Part shown: piece by piece, positions 7,377-15,246 of the stretch
Numbering within the stretch: the stretch's first letter is position 1
How the letters are laid out: each line of letters opens with the position of its first letter
From: JBJMHZ01 sp045807125
GTDB lineage: Bacteria > Actinomycetota > Actinomycetes > JAWWOL01
DNA length: 64,000 bases
Assembly: GCA_045807125.1 (NCBI GenBank)
Contig: JBJMHZ010000054.1
Span: forward strand, 62,001 to 126,000
Direction of reading: 5' to 3'
Translations under genes and position numbers: made by a program
The notes under the pieces: generated by a model
What the model saw: the letters and a program-made list of their open reading frames with translations, nothing else
The model's database searches: none
Told to the model about the DNA's origin: nothing

Positions 7377-8358
7377 GCGCGCCGGCGAGCGGGTCGACGG
7401 GGCAGGCAAGGTGGCGGCCGGCACCGATGCTGGCCAGCGGTGGGCGGGCTCGGGCGCAGCCGGGCTGCCGGTACGGGCAGCGGGGCTCGAACGCGCAGCC
7501 GGCGGCGACGTGCCCGAGGGCCGGCGGGCTGCCGGCGATCGGGCGCAGCGCGACGGTGCTGGTCTCGCTGCTGGTCTCCGGGTGCGGGAGCGCGTCGAGC
7601 AGGCCGCGGGTGTAAGGGTGCCGCGGGGCGGACAGGACGTCGGCGCGCGCGCCGACCTCGACGAGGCGGCCGCCGTACATGACGGCGACGCGGTCGGCGA
7701 CCGCCGACATCACGCCGAGGTCGTGGGTGATGACGACGACGGCGAGGCCCTGCTCGCGGCGCAGCCGGTCGAGCAGCCTCAGGATGCCGGCTTGCACGGT
7801 GACGTCGAGAGCGGTGGTGGGCTCGTCGGCGAGCAGCAGCCGGGGGCGGCAGGCCAGTGCCGACGCGATCGCGATCCGCTGCCGCATCCCGCCGGAGAAC
7901 TGGCCGGGGTGGCGTCGCAGCGCCTCCTCGGGGTCCGGGATGCGCACGGTCGCCAGCAGGTCGACGGCGCGAGCGCGGGCGTCGGCCTTGCTCAGCCCGA
8001 GGTGGTGCCGCACGTGCTCGGTGAGCTGGGTCTCGATCGACAGCATCGGATGCAGGCTCGTCGCCGGGTCTTGCGAGACCAGGGCGATCTGGCGGCCCCG
8101 GACGGCGCGCAGGCGCTCGCGGGGCAGCCGCAGCAGGTCCTCGCCGGCGAACCGGGCGGCGCCGCCGGTGCGGGCGCCGTGCGGCAGCAGCCCGAGCAGC
8201 GCCATCGCGGTCATCGTCTTGCCGCTACCGCTCTCGCCGGCCAGCCCGAGGATCTCGCCCTCGGCGACGGAGAAGGAGACCCCGTCGACCGCCTTCTGCG
8301 GTCCGCGCTTGGTGGCCAGCGTGACGGAGAGGTCCTCGACGTCGAGCAGAGTGGTCAC
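7369..8358 (-). CDS. Peptide/nickel-type ABC transporter ATP-binding protein (DppD/OppD-like)
   Basis: 329 residues. Walker A GESGSGKTMTAMALLG, signature FSGGMRQRIAIASAL, Walker B LLLADEPTTALD and VVVITHDLGV are all present. The C-terminal oligopeptide/dipeptide domain has the HPYTRGLLDALP motif and a Cys cluster (CAFEPRCPYRQPGC). GTG 8358 starts 6 nt after the permease stop at 8365. Together with the DppF-like subunit it forms the ATPase heterodimer of an importer for peptides, nickel chelates or similar solutes. Confidence 0.93.
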   Translation of the reverse strand: MTTLLDVEDLSVTLATKRGPQKAVDGVSFSVAEGEILGLAGESGSGKTMTAMALLGLLPHGARTGGAARFAGEDLLRLPRERLRAVRGRQIALVSQDPATSLHPMLSIETQLTEHVRHHLGLSKADARARAVDLLATVRIPDPEEALRRHPGQFSGGMRQRIAIASALACRPRLLLADEPTTALDVTVQAGILRLLDRLRREQGLAVVVITHDLGVMSAVADRVAVMYGGRLVEVGARADVLSAPRHPYTRGLLDALPHPETSSETSTVALRPIAGSPPALGHVAAGCAFEPRCPYRQPGCARARPPLASIGAGRHLACPVDPLAGAHG

Positions 8359-8364
8359 GTGCGC

Positions 8365-9267
8365 TCAGTCCCGGATCGCCCGAGCGGTGCGCGGGTCGAG
8401 CGCGTCGCGGAGCGTGTCACCGACGAAGTTGAACGCGAGGACGACGGTCAGGATCGCCAGCCCGGGGAACAGCCCGATCCACCACTTGTCGAAGTTCTGC
8501 GCGCCGGCGGCGACCATCGCGCCCCACTCCGGGGCGGGTGGCTGCGCGCCGAGGCCGAGGAAGCTCAGCCCGGACAGCAGCAGCACTGCGTTGCCGACGT
8601 CGAGGGCGGCCATGACCAGGATCGGACCGAGCACGTTCGGCCGGATGTCGACGGCGAGCGCGCGCAGCGCCGACGAGCCGAGCAGCCGGCTGCTCAGCAC
8701 GTACTGAGCCGACCGTGCGGAGAGCACCAGGCCGCGGACCAGCCGGGCGTAGGCGGGCCAGGAGACGACGATGACCGCGAGGACGGCGTTGCGCAGCTGC
8801 GGCCCGAGCGCGGCGGCGACGGCCATCGCGAGGATGATGCCGGGGAACGCGAACGTCAGGTCGGCGGTGCGCATCACCACTGCATCGACCCAGCCGCCGA
8901 GGAATCCGGCGACCCCGCCGAGGACCCCGCCGATGAGCATGGCGGCAAGGACGAGCAGCAGCGCGAGCGGCAGGCTGATCCGCGCGCCGAACATGACGCG
9001 GCTGAGCACGTCCCGGCCGAGCTCGTCGGTGCCGAACGGGTGCGCCGAGGACGGGGGCAGGAACAGCGCGGACCGCTGCGCCAGCGGGTCGGTCGGGGCG
9101 AGCAGCGGCGCCGCCGCCGCGACCAGCGTCCATGCCGCGATGACGGTCAGGCCGATCAGGGCCAGCGGCTGGCGCCACGGGGACCGGCCGACGGCTCGAT
9201 CCTGCCGCGGCATGGGCGTCGCGGGTTCCTGGCCGGCCGGGGAGACGGGCGCTGCGAGTGCGCTCAT
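8365..9267 (-). CDS. ABC transporter permease (DppC/OppC-like)
   Basis: 300-residue inner-membrane permease with about six transmembrane helices and the N-terminal DppC extension (LAPTDP..., then HPFGTDELGRDVLSR, diagnostic of the OppC branch). The EAA loop lies in the middle of the second half. The ATG at 9267 overlaps the stop of the DppB-like gene (ATGA). Partner of the permease at 9264-10346. Confidence 0.92.
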   Translation of the reverse strand: MSALAAPVSPAGQEPATPMPRQDRAVGRSPWRQPLALIGLTVIAAWTLVAAAAPLLAPTDPLAQRSALFLPPSSAHPFGTDELGRDVLSRVMFGARISLPLALLLVLAAMLIGGVLGGVAGFLGGWVDAVVMRTADLTFAFPGIILAMAVAAALGPQLRNAVLAVIVVSWPAYARLVRGLVLSARSAQYVLSSRLLGSSALRALAVDIRPNVLGPILVMAALDVGNAVLLLSGLSFLGLGAQPPAPEWGAMVAAGAQNFDKWWIGLFPGLAILTVVLAFNFVGDTLRDALDPRTARAIRD

Positions 9268-10346
9268 GCCAGCCGGATCCGCGGGTCGATGACGCTGTAC
9301 AGGAGGTCGACGACGAGGTTGAGGACGATGTAGACGATCGCGACCACGAGGCTGACGCCCATGATCGCCGGCAGGTCGAGGTTCGTCGCGCTGCGGAACG
9401 CGTACTGGCCGATGCCGGGCCAGGAGTAGATGTTCTCCACGAGCACCGTGCCGGACAGGAGGCTGCCGAACGCGACGCCGGCCACGGTGATGATCGGTAC
9501 GAGCGCCGGGCGCAGCACGTGCCGGAGCACGACCACCCGCTCTGGCAGCCCCTTCGCGCGAGCGGATTGGACGTAGTCGTTGCCGAGGACCTCGAGCACC
9601 GACGCCCTGGTGAACCGCAGCAGCAGCCCGATGGTGTAGATGGCGAGGACCAGACCGGGCAGCAGCAGGTGCGCCAGGGCGGAGCGGAAGAGCGTCCATT
9701 GCCCGTGCAGCATCGCGTCGACGGTGTACAGGCCGGTCAGGTGGGCCGGCGGGCTCTGGTCGGGGCTGAGCCGGCCGCCGCCGGGGAACCATCCGAGCTT
9801 GTAGAACAGCAGGTAGAACGCGAGCAGCGCGATCCAGAACGTCGGCATGGACACCCCGGCCAGGCTGGTCACGCGCAGGAGCTGGTCCGGCCAGCGGTCG
9901 CGGGTGATGGCCGCGATGACGCCAAGGGCCACGCCGACCAGCAGGGAGACGGCGATGGCGAACAGCGCGAGCTCCATCGTCGCCGGCACGTGCTCGGCCA
10001 GGTCGTTCCGGACGGGCCGATGGGACTGCTGCGAGACGCCGAGGTCGCCCTGGACGAGGCGGGACAGGTAGAGCCCGTACTGAACCGGCAGTGGCTTGTC
10101 CAGCCCGTAGTGGGCACGGAACGCCGCCACGGCGGCCGGATCGCTGATGGCCCGCTGACCGAGGTTGGCCGCGGCCGGGTCGCCAGGCACCAGGTGGGTG
10201 AGCAGGAACGAGACGAGGGTGATGCCCACGACGAGCACGGCGCCGATGCTGAGCCGCCTGGCGAGGAACCGGGTGAGGTCGGACCGCCGGCCCGGTGCAC
10301 GTGCGGCCCGGGCCGGCAGGGACGTCGCGGCGCTAGCGGAGCTCAC
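9264..10346 (-). CDS. ABC transporter permease (DppB/OppB-like)
   Basis: 360-residue permease with six predicted helices. It has the OppB-type N-terminus (LARRLSIGAVLVVGITLVSF, then THLVPGDPAA) and the late motif VENIYSWPGIGQYAF. An unusually long polar N-terminal tail of about 25 residues precedes the first helix. GTG 10346 lies inside the 3' end of the binding-protein gene (14-nt overlap), giving tight coupling. Second gene of the operon led by the lipoprotein at 10333-11922. Confidence 0.92.
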   Translation of the reverse strand: MSSASAATSLPARAARAPGRRSDLTRFLARRLSIGAVLVVGITLVSFLLTHLVPGDPAAANLGQRAISDPAAVAAFRAHYGLDKPLPVQYGLYLSRLVQGDLGVSQQSHRPVRNDLAEHVPATMELALFAIAVSLLVGVALGVIAAITRDRWPDQLLRVTSLAGVSMPTFWIALLAFYLLFYKLGWFPGGGRLSPDQSPPAHLTGLYTVDAMLHGQWTLFRSALAHLLLPGLVLAIYTIGLLLRFTRASVLEVLGNDYVQSARAKGLPERVVVLRHVLRPALVPIITVAGVAFGSLLSGTVLVENIYSWPGIGQYAFRSATNLDLPAIMGVSLVVAIVYIVLNLVVDLLYSVIDPRIRLA

Positions 10347-11922
10347 TCAGGTTCACCAGCCACAGGGCGTTGGACTGCAAGTTCTTCACCGAACTTGCGC
10401 CGACGAGGATCTGCGCGGGCTGGATGAGCGGCATGAACGGGCTCGAGGCGTTCATCTGGTTCTGGATCTGCTCGAACTGCTGCTGGCGCGCCTTGTTGTC
10501 GATCGTGGCCGCCGCCGTCGCGCCGAGGGACTCCAGGGTGGGGTCGGCGCCCTTGGCCCAGTTGGCGCGCAACCCGACGGTGGCACCCGGCAGGAACGCG
10601 AGGTAGTCGCTGGGGTCGGGGAAGTCGGGACCCCAGTACCACAGGCCCATCTGCTCCTTGCCGTCCCGGTAGGCCGCGAGCTCGGTCTGCGTGGGGGCGG
10701 GGGCGAGCTTCACGTTGATGCCGACCTCTTTGAGGTTCTGCTGGATGCGGGCGGCGAGGTCGCCGAAGCTCAGCCCGTTGACCTGGAGGTCGCTCGGGTA
10801 GCCGAGCGTCACCGTGGGGTTCGTGAGCCCGGCCTTCGCCAGTGCGGCCTTGGCACGGGGCACGTCGCGCTTGACGGCGTTGCCGGCCGGGAGGCTGCCC
10901 AGGAACATGCTGGGGATGATCCCGGCGGCCTGCACCGCGCCGGTGCCGGCGACCTGCAGCAGGCCCTGGTAGTCGAGCCCGTAGCGCACGGCCTCCTGGA
11001 AGTCGGGGTTGCTGGTCGTCGCCGACACCTGCGGGCTCTGGTTGGTGAGCACGAAGAACACGTTGGGCGACGCGCCGTTGATCACCTGGACGCCCGACAG
11101 GCCCTGCGCCTGCGCCGGCGAGAGGTCGACCGCGACCTGGGACTCGCCCTTCAGCACATTGATCCTCTGGACGTTGGCGGCCACGTTGCGGATGACGATC
11201 TTCTTGTAATGCGGCTTGTCGCCCCAGTACTTCGGGTTGGCGGTGAGCACGACCTGGGTGGTGGGGCTGAAGGTCTGCAGCACGTACGGGCCGCTGCCTT
11301 GGGACTTGCCGTTCAGCGAGCTCTCGGCGCTGTCGGACTTGTCGGCGTCGGCGGCGTCGCTTCCCCCGGCAGCCTTGACGGCCTTGGAGTTGAGGATCCC
11401 GAGGGCCGGGTTCGGCACGATGAACGGGATGGCCGCGTTCGGGGTGGCGCTGGTGAGCACGACCGTCGACGCGTCCGGGGCGCTGACGGTGATCCCGCTC
11501 ATCAGGAACGACGGGTTGCCCTTCAGGTTGGCCACCCGCTGCAGCGAGAAGACGACGTCGGCGGAGGTCACCGGCGTTCCGTCGGAGAAGACCGCGTCCT
11601 TGCGCAGGTGGAACGTGTAGGACTTGCCGTCGGGGGCGGCGGTGTAGGAGGTCGCGAGGTCCGGCACCGGCGTCTTCATGTCGCCGCCGGCGAAGGTCAG
11701 CAGGGTGTCGTAGACGGCGTGGTCGACGAGCAGCCCGGTCGGCTCGAACATCCGGCCCGGGTCCGCCGTCTTCAGGTTGAACGACGTGTCGACCACGAGC
11801 GTCCCGCCGGCCTTGGACCCGCCGGTGGTTCCGCCGCCGCCGCCGCTGGCTCCGCAGGCGCTGATCCCCACGGTGACGGCAGCGCCGACGATGAGTGCGC
11901 CGAATCGAAGTCTGGTGCGCAC
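10333..11922 (-). CDS. Family 5 solute-binding lipoprotein of peptide/nickel-type ABC transporter
   Basis: 529-residue extracytoplasmic binding protein. A signal peptide ends in a lipobox around ISACGASGG (lipidated Cys near residue 23), followed by a Gly-rich linker and the SBP_bac_5 fold (GGTLVVDTSFNLKTADP, FSDGTPVTSADVVFSLQR, PNPKYWGDKP-like motif). The GTG at 11922 has AGGGAG six nt upstream. First gene of the transporter operon. Its ligand cannot be told from sequence; family members bind peptides, nickel complexes, opines or sugars. Confidence 0.92.
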   Translation of the reverse strand: MRTRLRFGALIVGAAVTVGISACGASGGGGGTTGGSKAGGTLVVDTSFNLKTADPGRMFEPTGLLVDHAVYDTLLTFAGGDMKTPVPDLATSYTAAPDGKSYTFHLRKDAVFSDGTPVTSADVVFSLQRVANLKGNPSFLMSGITVSAPDASTVVLTSATPNAAIPFIVPNPALGILNSKAVKAAGGSDAADADKSDSAESSLNGKSQGSGPYVLQTFSPTTQVVLTANPKYWGDKPHYKKIVIRNVAANVQRINVLKGESQVAVDLSPAQAQGLSGVQVINGASPNVFFVLTNQSPQVSATTSNPDFQEAVRYGLDYQGLLQVAGTGAVQAAGIIPSMFLGSLPAGNAVKRDVPRAKAALAKAGLTNPTVTLGYPSDLQVNGLSFGDLAARIQQNLKEVGINVKLAPAPTQTELAAYRDGKEQMGLWYWGPDFPDPSDYLAFLPGATVGLRANWAKGADPTLESLGATAAATIDNKARQQQFEQIQNQMNASSPFMPLIQPAQILVGASSVKNLQSNALWLVNLSELR

Positions 11923-11980
11923 GTGATCTCCCTGAGATCGGGTGACAGGCCGGCCGCCCGCCGCTAAAAGCTCGTACCGT

Positions 11981-12044
11981 TCCTGCGTCAGGAGTTCGGG
12001 TATCGTGCGGCAGGACAGTAGGAGGCTCGGCGGGTCCATGTCAA
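11981..12044 (-). promoter_or_regulatory. Promoter and candidate operator of the peptide-type ABC operon
   Basis: Reading the minus strand, TTGACA (12044-12039) is followed after 18 nt by TACTGT (12020-12015), an excellent vegetative-type promoter. The predicted start near 12008 gives a leader of about 85 nt. Just downstream, TCCTG-N3-CAGGA (11981-11993) is a short palindrome, suitably placed for a repressor, and the divergent XRE-cupin genes are the obvious candidates to bind it. The promoter is read from the sequence; the operator role is inferred. Confidence 0.55.
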
Positions 12045-12108
12045 CGCTGCTCGCCGTACCGTGACGCGACTGCAGCGCGCGAGGCACCGAAACGGGGAGC
12101 TTTCGACG

Positions 12109-12666
12109 GTGGACGAGATCATCGAGCGCGCGGGGCGGCGGCTGCGCCAGCTCCGCCGCGCCCGCGGGTTGACCCTGGCCGAGCTGGCCGACCGGGCCGG
12201 CTGCACCGACGGCTACCTCTCCAACGTCGAGAACGGTGCGACCGCGCCGACGCTGAGCTCGCTCGCGACCCTGGCCGCCGTCCTCGGGACGGACATGTCC
12301 GTGTTCTTCCCGAGCGGCGAGCGGCCGCGGGTCCACGTCCACCGGGCCGCCGAGACCCGCCATCTGCGCATCGCCGCCAGCGGCAACGAGACCTACACCA
12401 TCTTCTCGGCACGATCGGTCGACCCCGCGTTCACCGGCCTGCTGGAGGAGATCGCCCCGTCACCGTCGGACACGTCGTACAGCTACTTCGGCGAGCGGTT
12501 CCTGCTGATGCTGAGCGGCGAGATCGAGCTGCGCATCGGCGCCGAGGCCCACCGGCTCGGCCCCGGGCAGACCATCCACTACTCCTCCCACCCCGACCAC
12601 CTGCTGCGGGTGACCTCCGCGTCGCCGGCGAGCATCCTGTGGATCGTCACCCCGGCGCTGCTATGA
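12109..12666 (+). CDS. XRE-family regulator with C-terminal cupin domain (first of a tandem pair)
   Basis: 185 residues. The N-terminal HTH_3 domain (about 10-65: LRQLRRARGLTLAELADRAG, then GYLSNVENGATAPTLSSLATLA) is followed by a cupin_2 sensor domain (about 105-185, with GPGQTIHYSSHPDHLLRV). This layout is typical of repressors that sense a small metabolite. GTG 12109 is chosen because GGGGAG lies 9 nt upstream and the HTH begins at once; a GTG at 12061 is also in frame. It is transcribed divergently from the ABC operon and overlaps the second regulator. Confidence 0.85.
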   Translation: MDEIIERAGRRLRQLRRARGLTLAELADRAGCTDGYLSNVENGATAPTLSSLATLAAVLGTDMSVFFPSGERPRVHVHRAAETRHLRIAASGNETYTIFSARSVDPAFTGLLEEIAPSPSDTSYSYFGERFLLMLSGEIELRIGAEAHRLGPGQTIHYSSHPDHLLRVTSASPASILWIVTPALL

Positions 12667-13202
12667 CCACCACGCACGAGGACTCGCTGGCGCGGCGCAT
12701 CGGTGAGCGCCTGCGCACCCTGCGCAAGGACCGGGGCCTGACCCTGGCCGCCCTCGCCGAGCAGGCCGGCATGTCCGTCTCCTACCTGTCGGCCGTCGAG
12801 AACGGCGTCAACCTCCCGTCGCTGCAGCTCCTGGCCCGGCTCACCGACGCGCTCGGCGTCAGCATCCCGGCCGTCCTCGCGGCGGAGGGCAGCCCGCAGG
12901 TGCGGGTGGGGGCGATCCCCGCCGCGGACGGCGTCGTCGCCGCCTCCCATCCCGGGCTGCAGCTCGAGACGGTCATCGTGCGCAGCGACGGCGGCCGGGG
13001 CGGCGCCGCTCCCGTCGGGCTCGAGGGCCGCGACCTGTTCGTCTACCTCGTCTCCGGCGACCTGGCCGTCGACATCGACGGCACCGCGTACGCCCTCCGC
13101 GGCGGCGATGCGCTCGACGCCGCCGCGCCCGGTGCCGTCTCGTGGTCCAGCTCGGGCAGCATCGCCGTATGGGCGAGCTGCCCCACCTCCACGTCGACGT
13201 AG
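12663..13202 (+). CDS. XRE-family regulator with C-terminal cupin-like domain (second of the pair)
   Basis: 179 residues, paralogous to the preceding gene. The HTH spans about 15-70 (RIGERLRTLRKDRGLTLAAL, then SYLSAVENGVNLPSLQLLARL). The cupin-like part (about 95-175) is shorter and lacks the His-rich metal site, so it may no longer bind metal. Its ATG overlaps the upstream stop as ATGA, implying translational coupling and possibly a heteromeric regulator. Likely regulates the divergent ABC operon; target inferred from position only. Confidence 0.82.
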   Translation: MTTTHEDSLARRIGERLRTLRKDRGLTLAALAEQAGMSVSYLSAVENGVNLPSLQLLARLTDALGVSIPAVLAAEGSPQVRVGAIPAADGVVAASHPGLQLETVIVRSDGGRGGAAPVGLEGRDLFVYLVSGDLAVDIDGTAYALRGGDALDAAAPGAVSWSSSGSIAVWASCPTSTST

Positions 13203-13310
13203 CCGCCGAGCCCGCTCGCGGCGCGGCCGGGCACCGGAACTGTCGGCGCCCTGCGGCAGGATGACCGGCATCGCACCGCACCGCACCGCACCGCTGAAGG
13301 GATCCCGCCG

Positions 13311-14651
13311 ATGCCCCCGGTCGACCGGCTGTCCGCGGCCCAGGCCCGCCGCCTGGCGCTCGCCGCCCAGGGGTTCGACCGCCGCCGGCCGAGCGGAGCG
13401 GTCGACCGGCGCCACCTGCGGCGGCTCGTCGGCACCCTCGGCCTGCTCCAGATCGACTCGGTCAACGTCCTCGCCCGGGCGCACTACCTGCCGGCCTTCG
13501 CGCGCCTCGGCCCCTACCCGCGCGGGGCGCTCGACCGGATGGCGTGGCAGGACCACGAGCTGTTCGAGTACTGGGCGCACGAGGCGTCCCTGCTGCCGGT
13601 GGAGCTGTGGCCCTACTGCCGGTGGCGCATGGCGGCCATCCGCGGCAAGGCCGGCTGGGGGCGGGCGGAGGGGCTGCTCGAGCGCCGCCCCGGCTACGTC
13701 GAGGCGGTGCTCGAGGAGGTGCGCGAGCGCGGGCCGCTGTCGGCCCGCGAGCTGAGCGATCCGGGCGGCCGGGCGGGGCAGTGGTGGGGCTGGGCCGACG
13801 GCAAGACCGCCCTCGAGGCGCTGTTCGCCTGGGGCGAGCTGACGGTCGCCGGGCGGGTCAACTTCGAGCGCCGGTACGACCTGCCCGAGCGGGTGCTGCC
13901 GGCGGCGGTGCTGGCGGCTCCGGCGGTCGACGGCGACGAGGCGCGGCGCGAGATGCTGCGCATCTCCGCCCGGGCGCTCGGCGTCGCGACCGCGGGCGAC
14001 CTCTGCGACTACTTCCGCCTGCACGGGCCGCGATCGGCACCTCGGCTGGCGGAGCTGGTCGAGGCCGGCGAGCTGCTGCCGGTCACCGTCGAGGGGTGGC
14101 GGCAGCAGGCCTACCTCTGGCACGAGGCGCGGCTGCCCAGGTGGATCCGGGCGAGGGCGCTGCTCTCGCCGTTCGACTCGCTGGTCTTCGAGCGGTCGCG
14201 CGCCGAGCGGCTGTTCGACTTCCACTACCGGATCGAGATCTACACGCCGGCGCCCAAGCGGGTCTACGGCTACTACGTGCTGCCGTTCCTGCTCGGCGAC
14301 CGGCTGGTCGGGCGGATCGACCTCAAGGCCGACCGCAAGGCTGGCGCGCTCGTGGTGCAGGCGGCGCACGGCGAGCCCGGCGCGCCGCCGGAGACCGTGC
14401 CCGAGCTGGCCGAGGAGCTCGCCCTCATGGCGTCCTGGCTCGGCCTCGACCGGGTCGACGTGGTGCCGCGCGGCGACCTCGGGCCGGCCCTGGCGGCGGC
14501 GGTGCGGCCTCCGCGCCCGGCGCCGGCCCGGGGCGGCACCGGCGGCAGGCTCGACGACGACGAGCCGGTCACTGCCCCAGCGCCGCCGCGAGCCGCTCGG
14601 GGTGGCGGGTCGACACCAGCCAGTACGGCGTCGGGTCGTCGGGGTCGGTGA
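13311..14651 (+). CDS. YcaQ/AlkX-type winged-helix DNA glycosylase family protein
   Basis: 446 residues of the DUF1006/HTH_42 family, whose members YcaQ (AlkX) and AlkZ unhook interstrand crosslinks and excise alkylated bases. The N-terminal motif LLQIDSVNVLARAHYL carries the Q-x-D catalytic signature; FEYWAHEASLLP and the C-terminal KRVYGYYVLPFLLGDRLVGR are family hallmarks. Start ATG 13311 has GAAGGGA upstream. The last 25-30 codons are low-complexity and run 83 nt antisense into the DUF3093 gene, so the end may be an unselected extension. Confidence 0.85.
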   Translation: MPPVDRLSAAQARRLALAAQGFDRRRPSGAVDRRHLRRLVGTLGLLQIDSVNVLARAHYLPAFARLGPYPRGALDRMAWQDHELFEYWAHEASLLPVELWPYCRWRMAAIRGKAGWGRAEGLLERRPGYVEAVLEEVRERGPLSARELSDPGGRAGQWWGWADGKTALEALFAWGELTVAGRVNFERRYDLPERVLPAAVLAAPAVDGDEARREMLRISARALGVATAGDLCDYFRLHGPRSAPRLAELVEAGELLPVTVEGWRQQAYLWHEARLPRWIRARALLSPFDSLVFERSRAERLFDFHYRIEIYTPAPKRVYGYYVLPFLLGDRLVGRIDLKADRKAGALVVQAAHGEPGAPPETVPELAEELALMASWLGLDRVDVVPRGDLGPALAAAVRPPRPAPARGGTGGRLDDDEPVTAPAPPRAARGGGSTPASTASGRRGR

Positions 14652-15087
14652 CCTCCACGAGCACCGCGGTGCGCACCCAGGACCGGACGAACGCGTACGC
14701 CCGGGGATCGGCGCGCGGGCCCATGAGCTGCCGGCGGGCCGCCTGGTCCACCAGCCGCAGCTCGCCGACGAAGCGCACCGGCAGCCGGGCCGGCCCGGCG
14801 ATCAGCTCGCCGTCGGCCACCGCCACCGTCGCCAGCGACCAGCTGACCAGCCCACCGGTCAGCACCCCGGCGACGGCGGCGGCGGTGATGACCTGCCAGC
14901 CGACCCACAGGTGGCCGAGGACGAGCGTGGTGGTCACCTCGAGGCAGAGCAGGGTGGCGGCGCCGAAGCCGAGGACCCACCAGGTCCACGGGACGTAGAG
15001 GCGCTCGCGGTACGCCGGGCGGCCGGCGGCGGCGAAGTCACCGCCGCGGCCGGGCGCCTCGTCGCTCCCGCGCGCGGTGGCCGCCAT
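14569..15087 (-). CDS. DUF3093 family membrane protein
   Basis: 172 residues with two transmembrane helices (about 35-55 and 62-85), then a C-terminal domain with RAYAFVRSWVRTAVLVEVTD and PTPYWLVSTRHPERLA, the DUF3093 signature. Homologues (M. tuberculosis Rv2698, as I recall) sit beside dut in many actinobacteria, as here with two inserted genes. Function unknown. The 3' end overlaps the YcaQ-type gene on the other strand. Confidence 0.9.
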   Translation of the reverse strand: MAATARGSDEAPGRGGDFAAAGRPAYRERLYVPWTWWVLGFGAATLLCLEVTTTLVLGHLWVGWQVITAAAVAGVLTGGLVSWSLATVAVADGELIAGPARLPVRFVGELRLVDQAARRQLMGPRADPRAYAFVRSWVRTAVLVEVTDPDDPTPYWLVSTRHPERLAAALGQ

Positions 15088-15246
15088 GCGACGAGGGTCT
15101 CACCTCGCCCGGGTCCGCCGCGATCGGTGTCGCCGCCGGCTCTCGACGGCACGACGTGGGCGCGGCACCGTCGTTGCGGGAGACCGGTCGGCCGCGGCGA
15201 AGGGCCCGCACGTCGTCGGCCGAGGCCGTCGGCTAGCGTCCGGCTC

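Noticed and set aside
7360..9333. Plus-strand open frame antisense to the ABC transporter genes
   Set aside because: No domain, Gly/Arg/Asp-biased content, and the opposite strand has unmistakable DppD/DppC motifs.
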